Assembly: GCA_013054445.1 (NCBI GenBank)
Contig: JAAMPI010000151.1
Coordinates: 1-59,404, forward strand
Source of the DNA: Cudoniella acicularis
Taxonomy: Eukaryota; Ascomycota; Leotiomycetes; Helotiales; Helotiaceae
Direction: 5' to 3'
DNA: 59,404 bases
Shown: one piece after another, positions 10,620 through 21,751 of the stretch
Layout of the letters: each line of letters starts with the position of its first letter
How positions within the stretch are numbered: the first letter of the stretch is position 1
The notes under the pieces: model-generated
The model's database searches: none
Told to the model about the DNA's origin: nothing
The model's input: the letters and a program-made list of their open reading frames with translations, nothing else
Position numbers and translations under genes: made by a program

Positions 10620-12199
10620 ATGGCCATGAATGCGAGGTCGGCTTCGCAAGCGTTAAGAGCATTGCGAGTGAGTTCAGATCCTTTCAATTGGGTTATTTCG
10701 TCAAAAACTGACCATGTTATAGCCTATTGCTGTTCGTCCAGCTCTTCTCCCTGCGTACCGGAACTATGCCACTTCCTCCGAACCAGACCTCAAAACTACC
10801 TTCAAGAAGGCCATTCCAGCGAAGAGGGAATTATTGAAGAAAGTCAAATCATTAGGAGATAAAGTTATTGGGGAAGTGAAGATTGAGAACACAATTGGTG
10901 GAATGAGGTATAAACTGGCAAACATAATTTATCCGAATATATCACTGATGAAAGCATAGAGGATTAAAAGCTATGGTCTGGGAGGGTTCGGTTCTTGATG
11001 CCAATGAAGGTATTCGGTTCCACGGACGCACGATCAAGGAGTGTCAAAAAGAGCTTCCAAAGGGCAAAACTGGAACGGAAATGCTACCAGAAGCCATGTT
11101 TTGGCTTTTGTTGACTGGCCAAGTCCCATCCGTCAGCCAAGTCCGACAATTCTCGCGCGAGCTGGCAGAACAATCCGAATTGCCACAATTTGTTAGCAAG
11201 ATGCTTGACAATTTTCCAAAAGACCTTCACCCAATGACACAATTCGCAATTGCAGTTTCAGCTCTATCCCACACCTCGAAATTTGCAAAGGCATACGAGA
11301 ATGGTATAAATAAAGCTGATTACTGGGAGCCAACCTTCGATGACAGCATTTCCCTTCTTGCCAAACTTCCAACTATTGCCGCCAAGATTTACCAAAACTC
11401 TTATCAAGGCGGTGGAGCTCTGCCTGCTGAAGTTGACTTGGAACAAGACTGGTCTTACAACTTTGCTGCAATGCTTGGTAAGGGTGGAAAGGAGCATGAA
11501 AACTTCCAGGATCTATTGAGATTGTACTTGGCTCTTCACGGTGACCACGAAGGTGGTAATGTCTCAGCCCACGCAACACATTTGGTTGGCAGCGCACTGA
11601 GCGATCCCTTCCTCAGCTACAGTGCTGGTCTTCAAGGTCTTGCAGGACCGCTTCACGGGTAAGCTCTTCCATTCTTTTCAGCTCCATATACTAACTTTTG
11701 TAGCTTGGCCGCTCAGGAAGTCTTGCGATGGATTCTACAAATGCAAGAACACGTCGGAACCAGCTTTTCCGACAAAGATGTTTCTGATTATCTCTGGTCA
11801 ACTCTCAAATCGGGACGAGTTGTCCCCGGATACGGACATGCTGTTCTTCGGAAACCAGATCCTCGATTCGAAGCTTTGATGGATTATGCTTCATCACGAC
11901 CAGAAATCGCCAAAGATCCCGTATTCCAACTCGTGAAGAAGAACTCGGAGATCGCCCCAGAGGTTCTCAAGGAGCACGGGAAGACAAAGAACCCATACCC
12001 CAACGTCGATTCTAGTTCCGGTGTACTTTTCCACCACTATGGTTTCCACGAGACATTGTACTATACTGCCACTTTCGGTGTTAGCCGAGGTTTGGGACCT
12101 CTTGCCCAATTGATTTGGGATCGTGCTCTTGGTTTGCCGATTGAGCGACCAAAGAGTATCAACTTGGAAGGATTGGTTAAACTTGCTGGTGGTTCATAA
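10620..12199 (+). CDS. mcsA: 2-methylcitrate synthase, mitochondrial
   Basis: Four exons (10620-10667, 10723-10907, 10960-11658, 11704-12199) join to 475 residues. The enzyme condenses propionyl-CoA, and to a degree acetyl-CoA, with oxaloacetate. The N-terminus is a basic, Ser/Ala-rich mitochondrial leader encoded mainly by exon 1. Citrate-synthase landmarks are complete: [33 protein letters not shown] with the first catalytic His, [14 protein letters not shown] with the next, and [17 protein letters not shown] with the active-site region. The ending [15 protein letters not shown], and [19 protein letters not shown] early on, are as I know them from fungal McsA, not from the main citrate synthase CitA. 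Adjacency to methylisocitrate lyase supports this. Introns are 45-55 nt with canonical borders. Without alignment the chance that it is an ordinary citrate synthase is small. Confidence 0.9.
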
Positions 12200-12745
12200 A
12201 AGCATTCAGGAGCTTGTTTGTATTTGATATCAGTAGATTGCATTTTTGAATCATAATGGGTTCATTCCCACCTTTTTATGTCTGAGCATAGTCTACACTC
12301 GTATACTCTTCACCAAGTATGCAAGCCACATATCCAACCAACTGTTTCCCTCGCTGGTAGACAGAGTTTTGTTTTATATTTTATATTAACGGCTATGATG
12401 ATCTACGAAGTATCAGGAAAGACTCACGGGGAGCCTTCACGATACTTTAGCCTGCCCACAGCCCTCACCCTTCCCCAAAAACTACAAATATCCCCAAAAG
12501 AAAAAGAAAGCCTCTAAGAAAAACAAAACTAACCAAAACCCCTACCTACAATCGACCAAATACGCCACAGCTCCGCACCCCTTGACTGGAAACCCACAAC
12601 GCAGGCACAACGCATCTCTTCTACTCCACCTCTCCCCCCCTCCTACTCGCCCCTTTCAAACCTCCCCTTTCCACTCACAAACCCCCTCCTCCCACTCCTC
12701 CATATACTCAACCCATTTCTCCATCTCCCCTCTAATTCTTAGCTA
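12200..12745. other. Intergenic region with C-rich tract
   Basis: This is the 3' flank of the synthase and, on the other side, of the minus-strand repeat protein. From 12590 to 12735 the plus strand is almost purine-free (cctctccccccctcctac and similar). A comparable tract occurs at 52730-52860. No gene is seen. Confidence 0.5.
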
Positions 12746-13629
12746 TTAATACCTAAACGACCACCGATATTTCGGTTTCACTGTTGGAGAAAAAATTTCC
12801 ATTTTCTCCTCCATAGCCTGTATCTGCTCAATGCGTTTCTCCAAAGCCCTTCTAGCCCTCAACTGCAAAACAACCTCATGCATATCAGCCTTCGCTTGCC
12901 CCTCTCTCTCTTTATGCCGAATCTCACTTTCCTTCCAGAATCTATGCCCCTTGAGGAATTTCGACATTTGGGCTTCGGTGGGTGGTGGTCCTGGTGGAGG
13001 AGGTGGCGGGGGAGCTTCTATGTCCTTTGTCTCCTTGATCCATTTCTCTAATCCTTTTCTGACTTTCAAGATGTGAATAATTTGCTCATCGATCGCTTGC
13101 TGACGTTTCTCGCTCTCCTTCCGTTTTCTTTGCTTCTTGAGGAATTTGGACATTTGGGCTCTAGTTGGTGGGGAGCCTGGTGGTGCTAGTGGTGCTTCTG
13201 GGGGGGGTCTCGGTGGAGAGGAGCCAGGTTGTGGATGGTGCGGATGGCGGGGTCCCAGTGTGGTTCGTTTGGGTTTGGGGCCGGGATTTGGTTCGTGTTG
13301 AGGGGTCTTGGGGTGGCTTGGTCTGAAATAATAGTGTCGGAGGCGGAGTTTAAGTTGGAGCTGATGTAGGAGTAGGACGATGCCTCCGAGTTGGAGTCGC
13401 TGTTGCCGTCGTGGCTTGCTTCCGGTGCTGGTGACTCTGCTTCTGTGAGTACATCTTCTCGTGGTGGTGTACCAGTGGTTTCTTTTGCCTGCGCCATGAG
13501 TCTGACTCGTGCGAGTGCCTGCGTTTGTGCCAGTGCTTGTCTGGCGATTTTTGCCACTGAGGGACTGGGTTTCTGAGCTGGTGCTGAAGCAGCACCTGAG
13601 GGGATGACGGGAGAGGTTGCGTTGCCCAT
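12746..13629 (-). CDS. Charged protein with two tandem MSKFLK repeats; frame broken at G8
   Basis: From ATG 13629 the frame encodes MGNATSPV, then Ala/Gln-rich and Ser-rich low-complexity sequence up to HRDPPQKHH and a stop at about 13186. One base apart, the other frame carries PPPEAPLAPPGSPPTRAQM and onward to 12746. The switch falls exactly in a run of eight G at 13200-13207 (C on the coding strand). One more base there would give one protein of about 294 residues. The C-terminal half has two repeats of about 60 residues, each PPT(R/E)AQMSKFLK followed by a Lys/Glu/Arg-rich helix with an LEK(W/R)I core. A proline run stands before each. MGNATS fits the N-myristoylation consensus (Gly2, Ser6). 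The family is unknown. The break may be a homopolymer sequencing error or a real mutation. Confidence 0.55.
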
Positions 13630-14205
13630 CTTGGGGGAGGTGTGGGATACTGTGCTGGTGTGAGATATTTAGAGTTTGGTTCAAGAGGAGTAAGGTATCT
13701 ACCAGGTGTGTGAGGGTTTGAGTTGTGAGTTGCTTTCCTGGTGTGGCGTATTGTGAGATCAGAGTTTGGGTGATTGGAAGGGTGGCAAGGAACAGGTAAA
13801 GTATCAGCTTGTGAAGTGTGATCGTACTGTGAGGTTCTGTGAAGAAAAGAGATGAAGAAGTGAGGAAAGAAATGATCAGAAATTATTTATCCTCTGAGAA
13901 GAATCAATTATTTCTCAAAGGTAGATTATAGACTCATAATTGTGCAATTACTATGTGAAAATGATGCTAGATCAGATCGTGGGAGCGGGAACTAGCAGTT
14001 CTATCGGCTCGGGGAATATTATGATGTAATAATGATATAAGCCTTGAGTTATTGCTCTTAGGAACAGGATCGGTCCCAAATTTTGGAAGACGCTTGTGGA
14101 TCACACTTCACCTCAAGGCCGACTAAATTTTGAACATGAGAAACTTCCCTGGATATTACTTCAAAACTAGAGCAAGAGATATTTCCAATCGACGTAAGAA
14201 AGAAA
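13630..14205. other. Intergenic region
   Basis: It holds the presumed upstream region of the minus-strand repeat protein and the 3' flank of the dioxygenase gene. No gene or repeat stands out. Confidence 0.4.
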
Positions 14206-15900
14206 TTAAGCACTGCCACTCAATATCCCATGCCCATTTTCAATCGCCAACCCCTTAGCGGCCTTACTCAAAATCTCCTCAATCTCCTTCTCGTGACTTG
14301 AAAAATTATCCACAAGATTATCCCACATCTTCGGCTCATGCTCATGTCTCTTTGAGCTCTTCCACGCGTAATCTGTAATAGTGAAAGGCCTGCACGACTC
14401 AAACATGAACGCAATTGCGCCTTGGGAAATTTGCATCGCGGGAGGTGGATTCTCAGATGCGGCTTTGAATTGCTCGTATGCGACGCCATGAGGCACATTT
14501 CCGCATTCGAAGGAGACGCTGCCTGGCATGAAGGAGTCGGAACGCCCGCCGTATTCGCCGTAGATGAGACCCATGAGTTCGGAGGCCACGTTTCGGTGGT
14601 AATAGGGTGGGCGGTAAGTGTGTGATGCTACGTCCCAGCGGGGAGAGAAGATTAGGAAGTCGGCGAGTGGTGCGGTGGGGTCTCGAGATTTGGCTGTGAG
14701 GATGCAGAAGATAGAGGGGTCGATATGGTCGACGGAGATAGAACCTACATTGACGAATTTGGTGAGGTCGTATTTGAAGGGCACCTAGAAACAGTGAGTT
14801 GTGACTTCGAGAATTGGACATTTGACATACATAATTGCCGTGCCATGCAACAACATCGAATGGAGAGTGGCCTTGCATGCTCTTGAAGAATTTGCCTCCT
14901 AATTTATACACGATTTCCCATCGCTCCTTTCTCACTTCGTACTTGGCCTTGGGGTGGAGGAAGTCACGTGCATTTGCCAGTCCATTTGCACCAAGAGGAC
15001 CAAGTTCTGGCAAGTCAAAATTGGCGCCCCAGATTTCGAGAATATATCCTCGAGAAGGTCCATCAGGAAGATCTACTCGGAAACGTTGACCCCTTTGAAT
15101 TACGCAAATTTCTCCAGGTTGGACGAAAAGAGGGCCAAATTCAGTTTGAATATCCAGACTTCCTTGCTGAGGGACAATCAGGAAATCTCCATCAGAGTTG
15201 ACAAATGCCTTTTGGCTCATATTAGTGTTGGCGAGGTAGACATGAGTTGCGATTCCTTCTCGAATTGTTGGCTCTCCTGAGCCTGCGACCGTTTTGAGTC
15301 CGGAAATAAAATCAACACCGGCTTCTGATGGGACGTCGAAAGGACGCCACGCGAGTTGAGTGGGTGAGATATGAACGCGGGGGTTGATGAGTAGGAAGTT
15401 CGATTCTGTATCCTCGAGATCTGGAAGATCGGTCTAGAGCCACAATTATGAGAAACAAATTATTAATGAGAAGAGATTGACTCACAAATCCTTCATGTGC
15501 AACCGCCGGCCTAACTCTATAAAGCCACGACCTTTTATTTGATGCTCGGGGAGCTACAAAGGCGGAAGATGTCATCTGTTCCGCGTATAGTCCGAACCGA
15601 ACACATCTTGGGCTATTTTGTCCATGAGGGATTGTGCCGGGAATAGCTTCAGATTCGAAACTTGAGACAGTCGTCAGTGACAGGAAGAACTCAGAGTCGA
15701 GTGTTCGTACTGGTTCCCAAATCCAGCTTGATACTAGCAATCTATCAGACTTTCCGTTCTCTGATATCTTCATGTGGGACTCATACCTCATATGGATCGT
15801 TCTTTCTCAAGGCAAACGATGGAACTGCCCCATCTTGCTGAGTCTCGGCCCAGTGGAAGATGTTTTGATATTCTTTTGGATCAGTAGTTTGGGCAGGCAT
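14206..15900 (-). CDS. Homogentisate 1,2-dioxygenase-like protein
   Basis: Five exons (15787-15900, 15711-15733, 15486-15660, 14831-15433, 14206-14784) join to 497 residues. The second is a 23-nt microexon that restores [16 protein letters not shown], the invariant start of the family. The enzyme family opens the ring of homogentisate to maleylacetoacetate in tyrosine and phenylalanine catabolism, using one Fe(II). The iron ligands are visible: His in YYHRN, Glu in SELMG and His in [36 protein letters not shown] and GNYVPFKYDL are further family motifs. The usual ASLH before the last ligand reads SFEC, so this copy is diverged. No fumarylacetoacetase or maleylacetoacetate isomerase gene lies nearby, unlike the classic fungal cluster, so this may be a secondary paralog. 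Whether it still uses homogentisate is uncertain. Confidence 0.85.
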
Positions 15901-17145
15901 TGTTACTTTGATGACGGATTATCGTTCTTCAGAAATGATTTGAACAAATAAATTGGAAATCAGGGCTCTTTCGGATACTTGAAAGCAAAAAATCTGGGGC
16001 CCCACCTAAGAAGGGGAGCTCAGGAGATTCATGTGGAGCAAGACCCGCAGGGATGCTCAAACCCACTACCCCTCATAACTGGTCGAAGCATGCATCCAAA
16101 TGTAACTTCTGTTATGTTCGTGATGGAGGTGTGCAGTGCGGCTGACGTGGGATTTTGTCAAGCGAACCGGAAGTTGTGGACGGCAAAAGGCGGCACAGGA
16201 GGTTCTCCTCCTCTGTTCCAATGGCATTGAGGGATTTGCCTTCATTCTCGCGGCGCAAATGCCGATCTGAAGATGCAGTCGGAAGCATCCCTACTCGGCG
16301 GGGTGGAAACGTGTTCGTCTTGGGTCTGAGTGGAGTGTCAAGAGCTGTTTCGGCGCCATCTTCGCGATGACAAAACCATCACAAAGCACCGAGGCGAGGT
16401 AGTGATTGGCCACTTCTTATAGTCAATATGTTAACCCACTCCAACTGAGCAGATTCATTAGTTCCACGACTTGATCCTGTACCATACGGACTTCCTTTTT
16501 CACCGACAATACTTCGATGCAAATTTCGATGACAGCGAGCTATCACGTGACTCCCCTCCTTTGGTCCGCTTGATCTGCTCTTTTCCTCACATTATTCCCT
16601 TAGCGAGTTTTCACACTGATTATTGGGGTCACTACATGAATTTATGCGGAAGTAACATTTTCCCTCAAAGTGTGAGAAATTGAGAATGGATATGAAAATA
16701 TGTACGTAGCTTACAGTCCATAGTTGAACTTCACCGCTAGCAACGCGGTCAACTAACCCGGCTAAACTGAATTCGCATCTACAAATTCTACCTGCCTGCT
16801 GTATCAAATGCATGTCCAAAAAAACACTTTCTTGAGCAGCGAAATCCGTAAGAGGGTGCGCTGCATTGAAGCAAGGGTATCCACCCCCTATTTAGCGAGC
16901 GAGGTATCGCTTAAAAGGGAGAACTCACCAAAGGTCCAAAATCCATTGATTTATACTGTTCCGTTTTAAAATGCAACGTCGAGCAAACAAGGAAAACAAT
17001 GCCAAATCAAAACAACAAATCCGTGCCAGAAACAATCTTCATTTCAAGATATTTAAAGTTGAAGGTGGCAGGTTCTTTCCTTTACAACCCTTTCTCTTCG
17101 TGAAACGAAAATCCGAACGAATCCACACGACTTCAGGCCGCAACA
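15901..17145. other. Intergenic region
   Basis: Upstream of the dioxygenase on one side and of the first RING copy on the other. Several short frames are present but none has an initiator plus family character. No repeat was recognised. The 170 bp before 17146 are A-rich and could be the RING-copy leader. Confidence 0.4.
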
Positions 17146-18051
17146 ATGTGTTTCTCATTTAAGTTCACTTTCAAGTGTGGGCATTCGACCCGCGAAAAAT
17201 TCCACGTCTACCCTCGGGATATTTGCAGACAAATTAGGAAAAGGTACAGAATCATTTCTGCCCTCAAGTGCCCATGCATTGAGTGTATCAAAAAACCTGA
17301 TGAGGGATATTTGCCAACGATGTGCCTAATGGGTATGGGCCTGCCCCCAACGCAAGCAACCTTAGACTTTTGAGTTAAAGTCAATGCTGCAGTGAATCGA
17401 CTCATTCATATCGGCATGGCAGATAGCCCGCAAGTAGGTGGCCCGGGTATTTTGGAAAATCCCGAATCTTGTTCGCTGATTCCTGATACAGATGCTAGAT
17501 AGCTTCGAAAGGCAATCGAGTGCTTTTTTACCTATATGTGTTACTCTAGACCTGAGGTCGCTATCGGTAAACGGTTCTCTCTTTCGGTGTTAATTCGTCA
17601 ATACATGGGAGCAATCTTTCATGATGAGATGGAGAGACTCATGCAAGAGTTAGAGCCTTCATTTTCAACAGGAAAACCAGACCTTTTGACCATGATTCCA
17701 GTAGAGAGTCTAAAAGAAGAGGCTGAATGCACAATCTGTAAGGAGACAGCAGGAATCGCTGAGCCAGGCAACGAAGAAGTCCCGGAACTTCCGTGCAAAC
17801 TTCCTTGTGGTCACATTTATGGCGAAAGATGCATTACTCATCATATGCATGAAACAAACCCGAAGAAATGTCCGTTGTGTCGCCGTGAATACCAGGTTGG
17901 AGATTTCAAATTCCCTCAGCTTCCGAGAAGTCCGAGAACAAACCCGTGGTGGATAAAGGAACTGAGGGATGGGATGGATGGGAAATGGTTACATATAGGG
18001 GTAAGTGTCACGACCCCGGATCATGTTACCCGGTCACATGATAAGATCTAG
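17146..18051 (+). pseudogene. RING-finger protein, tandem copy 1, broken
   Basis: ATG 17146 opens a frame with a Cys/His cluster (FKCGH, then C, then LKCPCIECI). The same frame continues through TGA 17371-17373 and TAG 17500-17502 to a RING domain: CTICKE, ELPCKLPCGHIYGERC and KKCPLCRREY, then the family end NPWWIKELRDGM. Homology to the other three copies runs straight across both stops, so they are mutations and not intron content. RING proteins of this form usually act as E3 ubiquitin ligases with an E2 partner. The last codons run into a solo LTR that begins at 18006, so the original C-terminus has been replaced; the other copies end RPGKEIPLAN and RAGMELPLATD at this place. A shorter product from an internal ATG (for example at 17536-17607) would keep the RING. 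Confidence 0.75.
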
Positions 18052-18274
18052 GGATCTATGGATCTGCGGCTCCCTTGAAGATCCTGGGTTCCTAGGATCC
18101 GCAAACATGGACTACCAGCTATATAACTTTATAGTTTTCCTTTGTAGAGCTGCGTGCTCAACTTCATTCTTGAATACAAGATAACATTCTACCCTGATCT
18201 GCTTGACACTTCAATCGACAATTAAACCCAACGGCCACGTGATATCGCATACCACGTGACAACAGAACGTTACA
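18006..18274. mobile_element. Solo LTR of a retrotransposon with 5-bp target duplication
   Basis: A 269-bp segment begins TGTCACGACCCCGG and ends ACGTTACA, so it has the TG...CA ends with TGT/ACA inversion of LTRs. It is flanked by a perfect direct duplication gtaag at 18001-18005 and 18275-18279. It contains a TATA-like stretch (tatataactttatag). No internal retrotransposon sequence adjoins it, so it is a solo LTR left by recombination. Opening with TGTCACGACC suggests a Ty3/Gypsy element, which is inference. It sits at the 3' end of RING copy 1. Confidence 0.85.
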
Positions 18275-18279
18275 GTAAG

Positions 18280-18936
18280 TAGCTATGAGGGGTTCACTCC
18301 ACCTTTCAAGGAACCCATGGCTAAAGGACTTCATAGCATCACGAATTGGATTACGGCGAAATATTACATAAAGGAACCTAGTCCGTAGCGTCTAGATCGT
18401 ACTAAAATAAACCCAATATTAATTTCAAACTTTCAAATTCTTGCTATCTTGAAAACGAGCATATCATCGACTTTTGTGTAAATCTAACTTTGAATATACT
18501 CAAAGGCTACTCAAGTATTTATTCCCCGCCTAATAGATCTTACTAGGGCTAATACATAAATAATCTTTTCTTTATCCTTATATTTATTTTTTATCTTCCT
18601 TGTAATTTATAGCCCTCATAATGCAAATGCCTATTGTTAAATCGACCATTCGGTAACTTAAAGAACAAGCTGACCAATAATTGTAAACTTTTCATAAAAG
18701 CTTTTAGGAATCTTCTATCATCTGGGTATAGTACAATTACAATTAGAAAAAACTTAAGCTAGTAAATTTTTATTAAGTATAAAGAATTAAATTCAGAACA
18801 GTAAGTCCGTGCTAAGAAAAACTTAAGATTTAGAGTATATTAGAGGTCAAAATATATACCTTTGGCTTCTTCAAACCTTCTATCTTCTAACAAGAAAAAT
18901 CACCACAATCCTAAAGAATTCAAGCAGAGTGTGATA
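18280..18936. other. AT-rich spacer between RING copies 1 and 2
   Basis: The first part after the target duplication would be the original 3' sequence of copy 1. The rest is strongly AT-rich with no gene. It leads into the A-rich leader of copy 2. Confidence 0.4.
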
Positions 18937-19749
18937 TTGTGTCGCGAATACGTATTTAATTTCAAATGTGGCCATTCGATGAGCAAGTTATTTCACACCT
19001 GGCCCGAAGAAATGTGCAGAGAATCGACAGGACCTTACCATGTAAAGTCTGCCCTGAACTGCCGTTGCATTAATTGCTTAAGAGACGTTGACCAGCATGC
19101 CACACTCCCCTTGCTGGATTTGAAATTTCCCCCAACACAACATACTCTACAATTTGCAGAAAAGGTTCTCGCTTCAGTAATGTGACTCGACAGACTCATC
19201 CAAGCACGAGATAAAGAAGGCTGGCCACTTTATGACAACCCTGAAGCTTATCCAATTGCCACTAAATCGGATCTAGAATACCTTGCAAAAGCAATCGACA
19301 GCCTCTTCACATTAATATACTTTCAGAGCCCAGGAGACAATGATAACCAAAAGAAAAGGAAATTCTGCATGGAGATGCTGATTACTCGTTACATAAGTTC
19401 ACTTTTCCACGAGAAAGATGAGAGAGGAGTAATCTTCGAGAGAGAAAAGCCAGAGCTTCTGACTATAGTCTCAGCCGATAGTCTACCAGAAGACATTCCA
19501 TGCGTGATATGCCTCGAACCTCTTGGGGTTAGATCATCCGAGCCTGAAGACCCTCCTTGCAAATTTTCATGCGGTCACCATTTTGGTAAGCAATGCTTGG
19601 AAATTCATCTCAACGAAACTTCAAACAGATGTCCGTTGTGTAACCGTAAATATAGTAGACGTGGCTGGCAGTTCCCTCCGCTTCCTATACCAAGTCCCTG
19701 GTGGATGCAAGAGCTGAGACCTGGCAAAGAAATACCGTTGGCTAACTGA
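18937..19749 (+). pseudogene. RING-finger protein, tandem copy 2, start lost and interrupted
   Basis: Alignment with copies 1 and 3 puts the start codon at 18937, where the sequence reads TTG instead of ATG before TGTCGC. The frame then encodes the same Cys/His module (FKCGHSMSK, LNCRCINCL). It meets TGA at 19183-19185 and continues in the same frame to the end at 19749. The RING half is complete: CVICLEPLG, PPCKFSCGHHFGKQC and NRCPLCNRKY, followed by SPWWMQELRPGKEIPLAN. The next in-frame ATG upstream of the TGA lies inside the first module. As it stands only a C-terminal RING fragment, from the ATG at 19369, could be made. Confidence 0.75.
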
Positions 19750-20381
19750 TAAAAGAAAGTGCCAAAAATGCCAAACAGTTTAAGTACTTCAATGTATCAC
19801 TAAATTTGAAGGCTTACTGTATCAGGTAAAATAACACTTAAAGGGACGTAGGCCCCCGCTATGCCTAGATAGTACTAAATATAATTAAAACAAATATCAA
19901 TTTCAAGAAAATTTCGATGCCGCGAAAAAGCCCTTGCTTAGAATTGTATAACCCTAACTTTGAATATACTCAATGACTTGCTTTAAGTCCTCAGTTGTTC
20001 CTCCCGGAAGACTTTACTGGACTTGATGCAAAAGAGGTCTTCTATTGTCTGATAAGAATTTTTTTATTAGTTATGAATATTCCATAGTAGCGTCGACTTT
20101 AAGATTTGGCTTCTTCAGATCTCTTAATTTCGTTTCATTGTCGCTAGGATTCCTAGAAACAATTAAAAGTCCAAAATGGAAACAATGTTGAGCGAGTCTC
20201 AATCCTGTCATTTGTTCTCGTACTGGTGATTTTAAATAGTTGAAAGCAGAACATGAAACCCTCGCTAAGAATAATTCAAATTTTGGGCTATATTAGAACA
20301 CAAGCTGGACGATTCTAACATTGTTAAACCTCCTTCTTCCCTACGAACTAAGATCCCGCAAACTTTAGGCAAACTACAACA
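19750..20381. other. Spacer between RING copies 2 and 3
   Basis: AT-rich, no gene. Some phrases recur between the spacers of the array (for example taactttgaatatactcaa at 18485 and 19961), which supports duplication of whole gene-plus-flank units. Confidence 0.5.
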
Positions 20382-21227
20382 ATGTGTCGCCATTACACAT
20401 TTACCTTCAAATATGGGCATACCAAACTCAAGCGGATACACAACAAAACTCGTAATGGGAAGACGACTGACTACTTTCCCAGCTGCGAACTCAACTGTCC
20501 TTATATTCGTTGCATTGAGAGTGGCAAGTATTTAGAAAAAGTGCCCAGGTTTAAATTACAACTGCCACCATCGCAAGATACTTTGAACTTTGCAGCCCAT
20601 GCTGCAGCTTCAGCAAATAGAATGGAGGATCTCTGTGACGAGAAAGGCCCGACCGGCGAGCTTCTTCGCCTTGGCCCCGATCAATGTCCTTACGGTAATG
20701 AAGCAGACATTGAATTCCTTAAAAAGGCAGCTGACAGCATATTTATATCATTGGTCTACGAGGGTCCGTGGAACGAAATGGATTTTAGAGCACAACCCTC
20801 AGTGACAATTATTTCCTGCTACGAGGTTGTCGTCCTTTGGAAAGCAGAGCTTGCTGTATTTCGCGAGCGAGAGCGAGAGAAACGAAGCCTTCTGGCTGTG
20901 ATCCCACTAACCTGGCTGGGAGAATGCGAAACATGTTCGATCTGTCTAGAGCCCTTTGGAGTTGAATCACCCGGGTCCGACACGGAACCCGTCGAGGTCC
21001 CTTGCAATCTCCCATGAGGTCACGTTTTCGGGAAGCGATGCTTGGAGAATGCGATAGCATCGGGAGAAAGCCATTTCGAAATGACATGCCCATTGTGTAC
21101 GCGGAAACACACTACAGATGGCTGGGCGTTCCCTACATCTGAATATGATAATGAGGATGGTGAAATGACCCAATGGTGAATGGATAAGCTGAGGGCTGGA
21201 ATGGAGTTGCCATTAGCGACTGACTAA
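20382..21227 (+). pseudogene. RING-finger protein, tandem copy 3, stop inside RING
   Basis: ATG 20382 starts MCRHYTFTFKYGH, the same opening as copies 1 and 2, though one Cys of the first module is Tyr here. The frame is open through the middle region, including the segment interrupted in the other copies. It then meets TGA at 21015-21017, just where the RING Cys of LPCGH should be. It resumes in frame as GHVFGKRC and CPLCTRKH. A second TGA at 21177-21179 replaces the second Trp of the WWMDKL motif, and the natural end is TAA 21225-21227. Both changes are single-base. The truncated 211-residue product would lack a working RING. Confidence 0.75.
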
Positions 21228-21751
21228 AAACACGCAACGGCACTTCGTCCACCACAAAACCTAGAGGTTCGCCCAAATTCCATGCAAGAGATGACTAAAT
21301 TGACTGAGAAACGCATGATGTAGCATTTTCGCCAGGAAATTTTAGACATATTTAGAAGCAAGTGAAATATAATATCATCTCCAAAAAAGAACAAACCGGT
21401 TTCAATTTTGAATTACTAATTTACCGTTGTAAACACTTGAAAATAATTAAATAGCCCTTAGCTTAAAGCACTATCTATACAGTTAGAACAGGGGAGAGGA
21501 TTTCTACCCCTTATAATGAGGTAAAACCAAAACTTTTTTAAATTAATAAAGTCCTTTAATATATAAGGAACTTTTCTAGTAGCAAGACTCTATAATTTTA
21601 AATTGTTTCCAGGAAAGAAACAATCTAATATTCGTGGTATATAAATCACTAGCTGCGTAGTATTTGATTCGACTGTTTGATAGACCAGCTTCTTCTTTTG
21701 ATAAGAAGAATCTTAACAAAATCCAAAAGACTTCACCCCAAAACTGCAAAC
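21228..21751. other. Spacer between RING copies 3 and 4
   Basis: Very AT-rich, with no gene. Nothing besides short A/T tracts is seen. Confidence 0.4.

Noticed and set aside
12590..12735. Purine-free tract as a triplex or regulatory element (also 52730-52860)
   Set aside because: Simple low-complexity sequence in 3' flanks; nothing shows function.
12746..13684. A single 312-residue minus-strand frame starting near 13684
   Set aside because: Its N-terminal part is a low-information His/Arg/Gln-rich shadow of the MGNATS frame and it lacks an ATG start; only the part downstream of 13200 is credible.
17360..17510. Possible intron removing the two stops of RING copy 1
   Set aside because: The other three copies are homologous through this stretch at protein level, so it is coding sequence with mutations. 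No good donor/acceptor pair fits.
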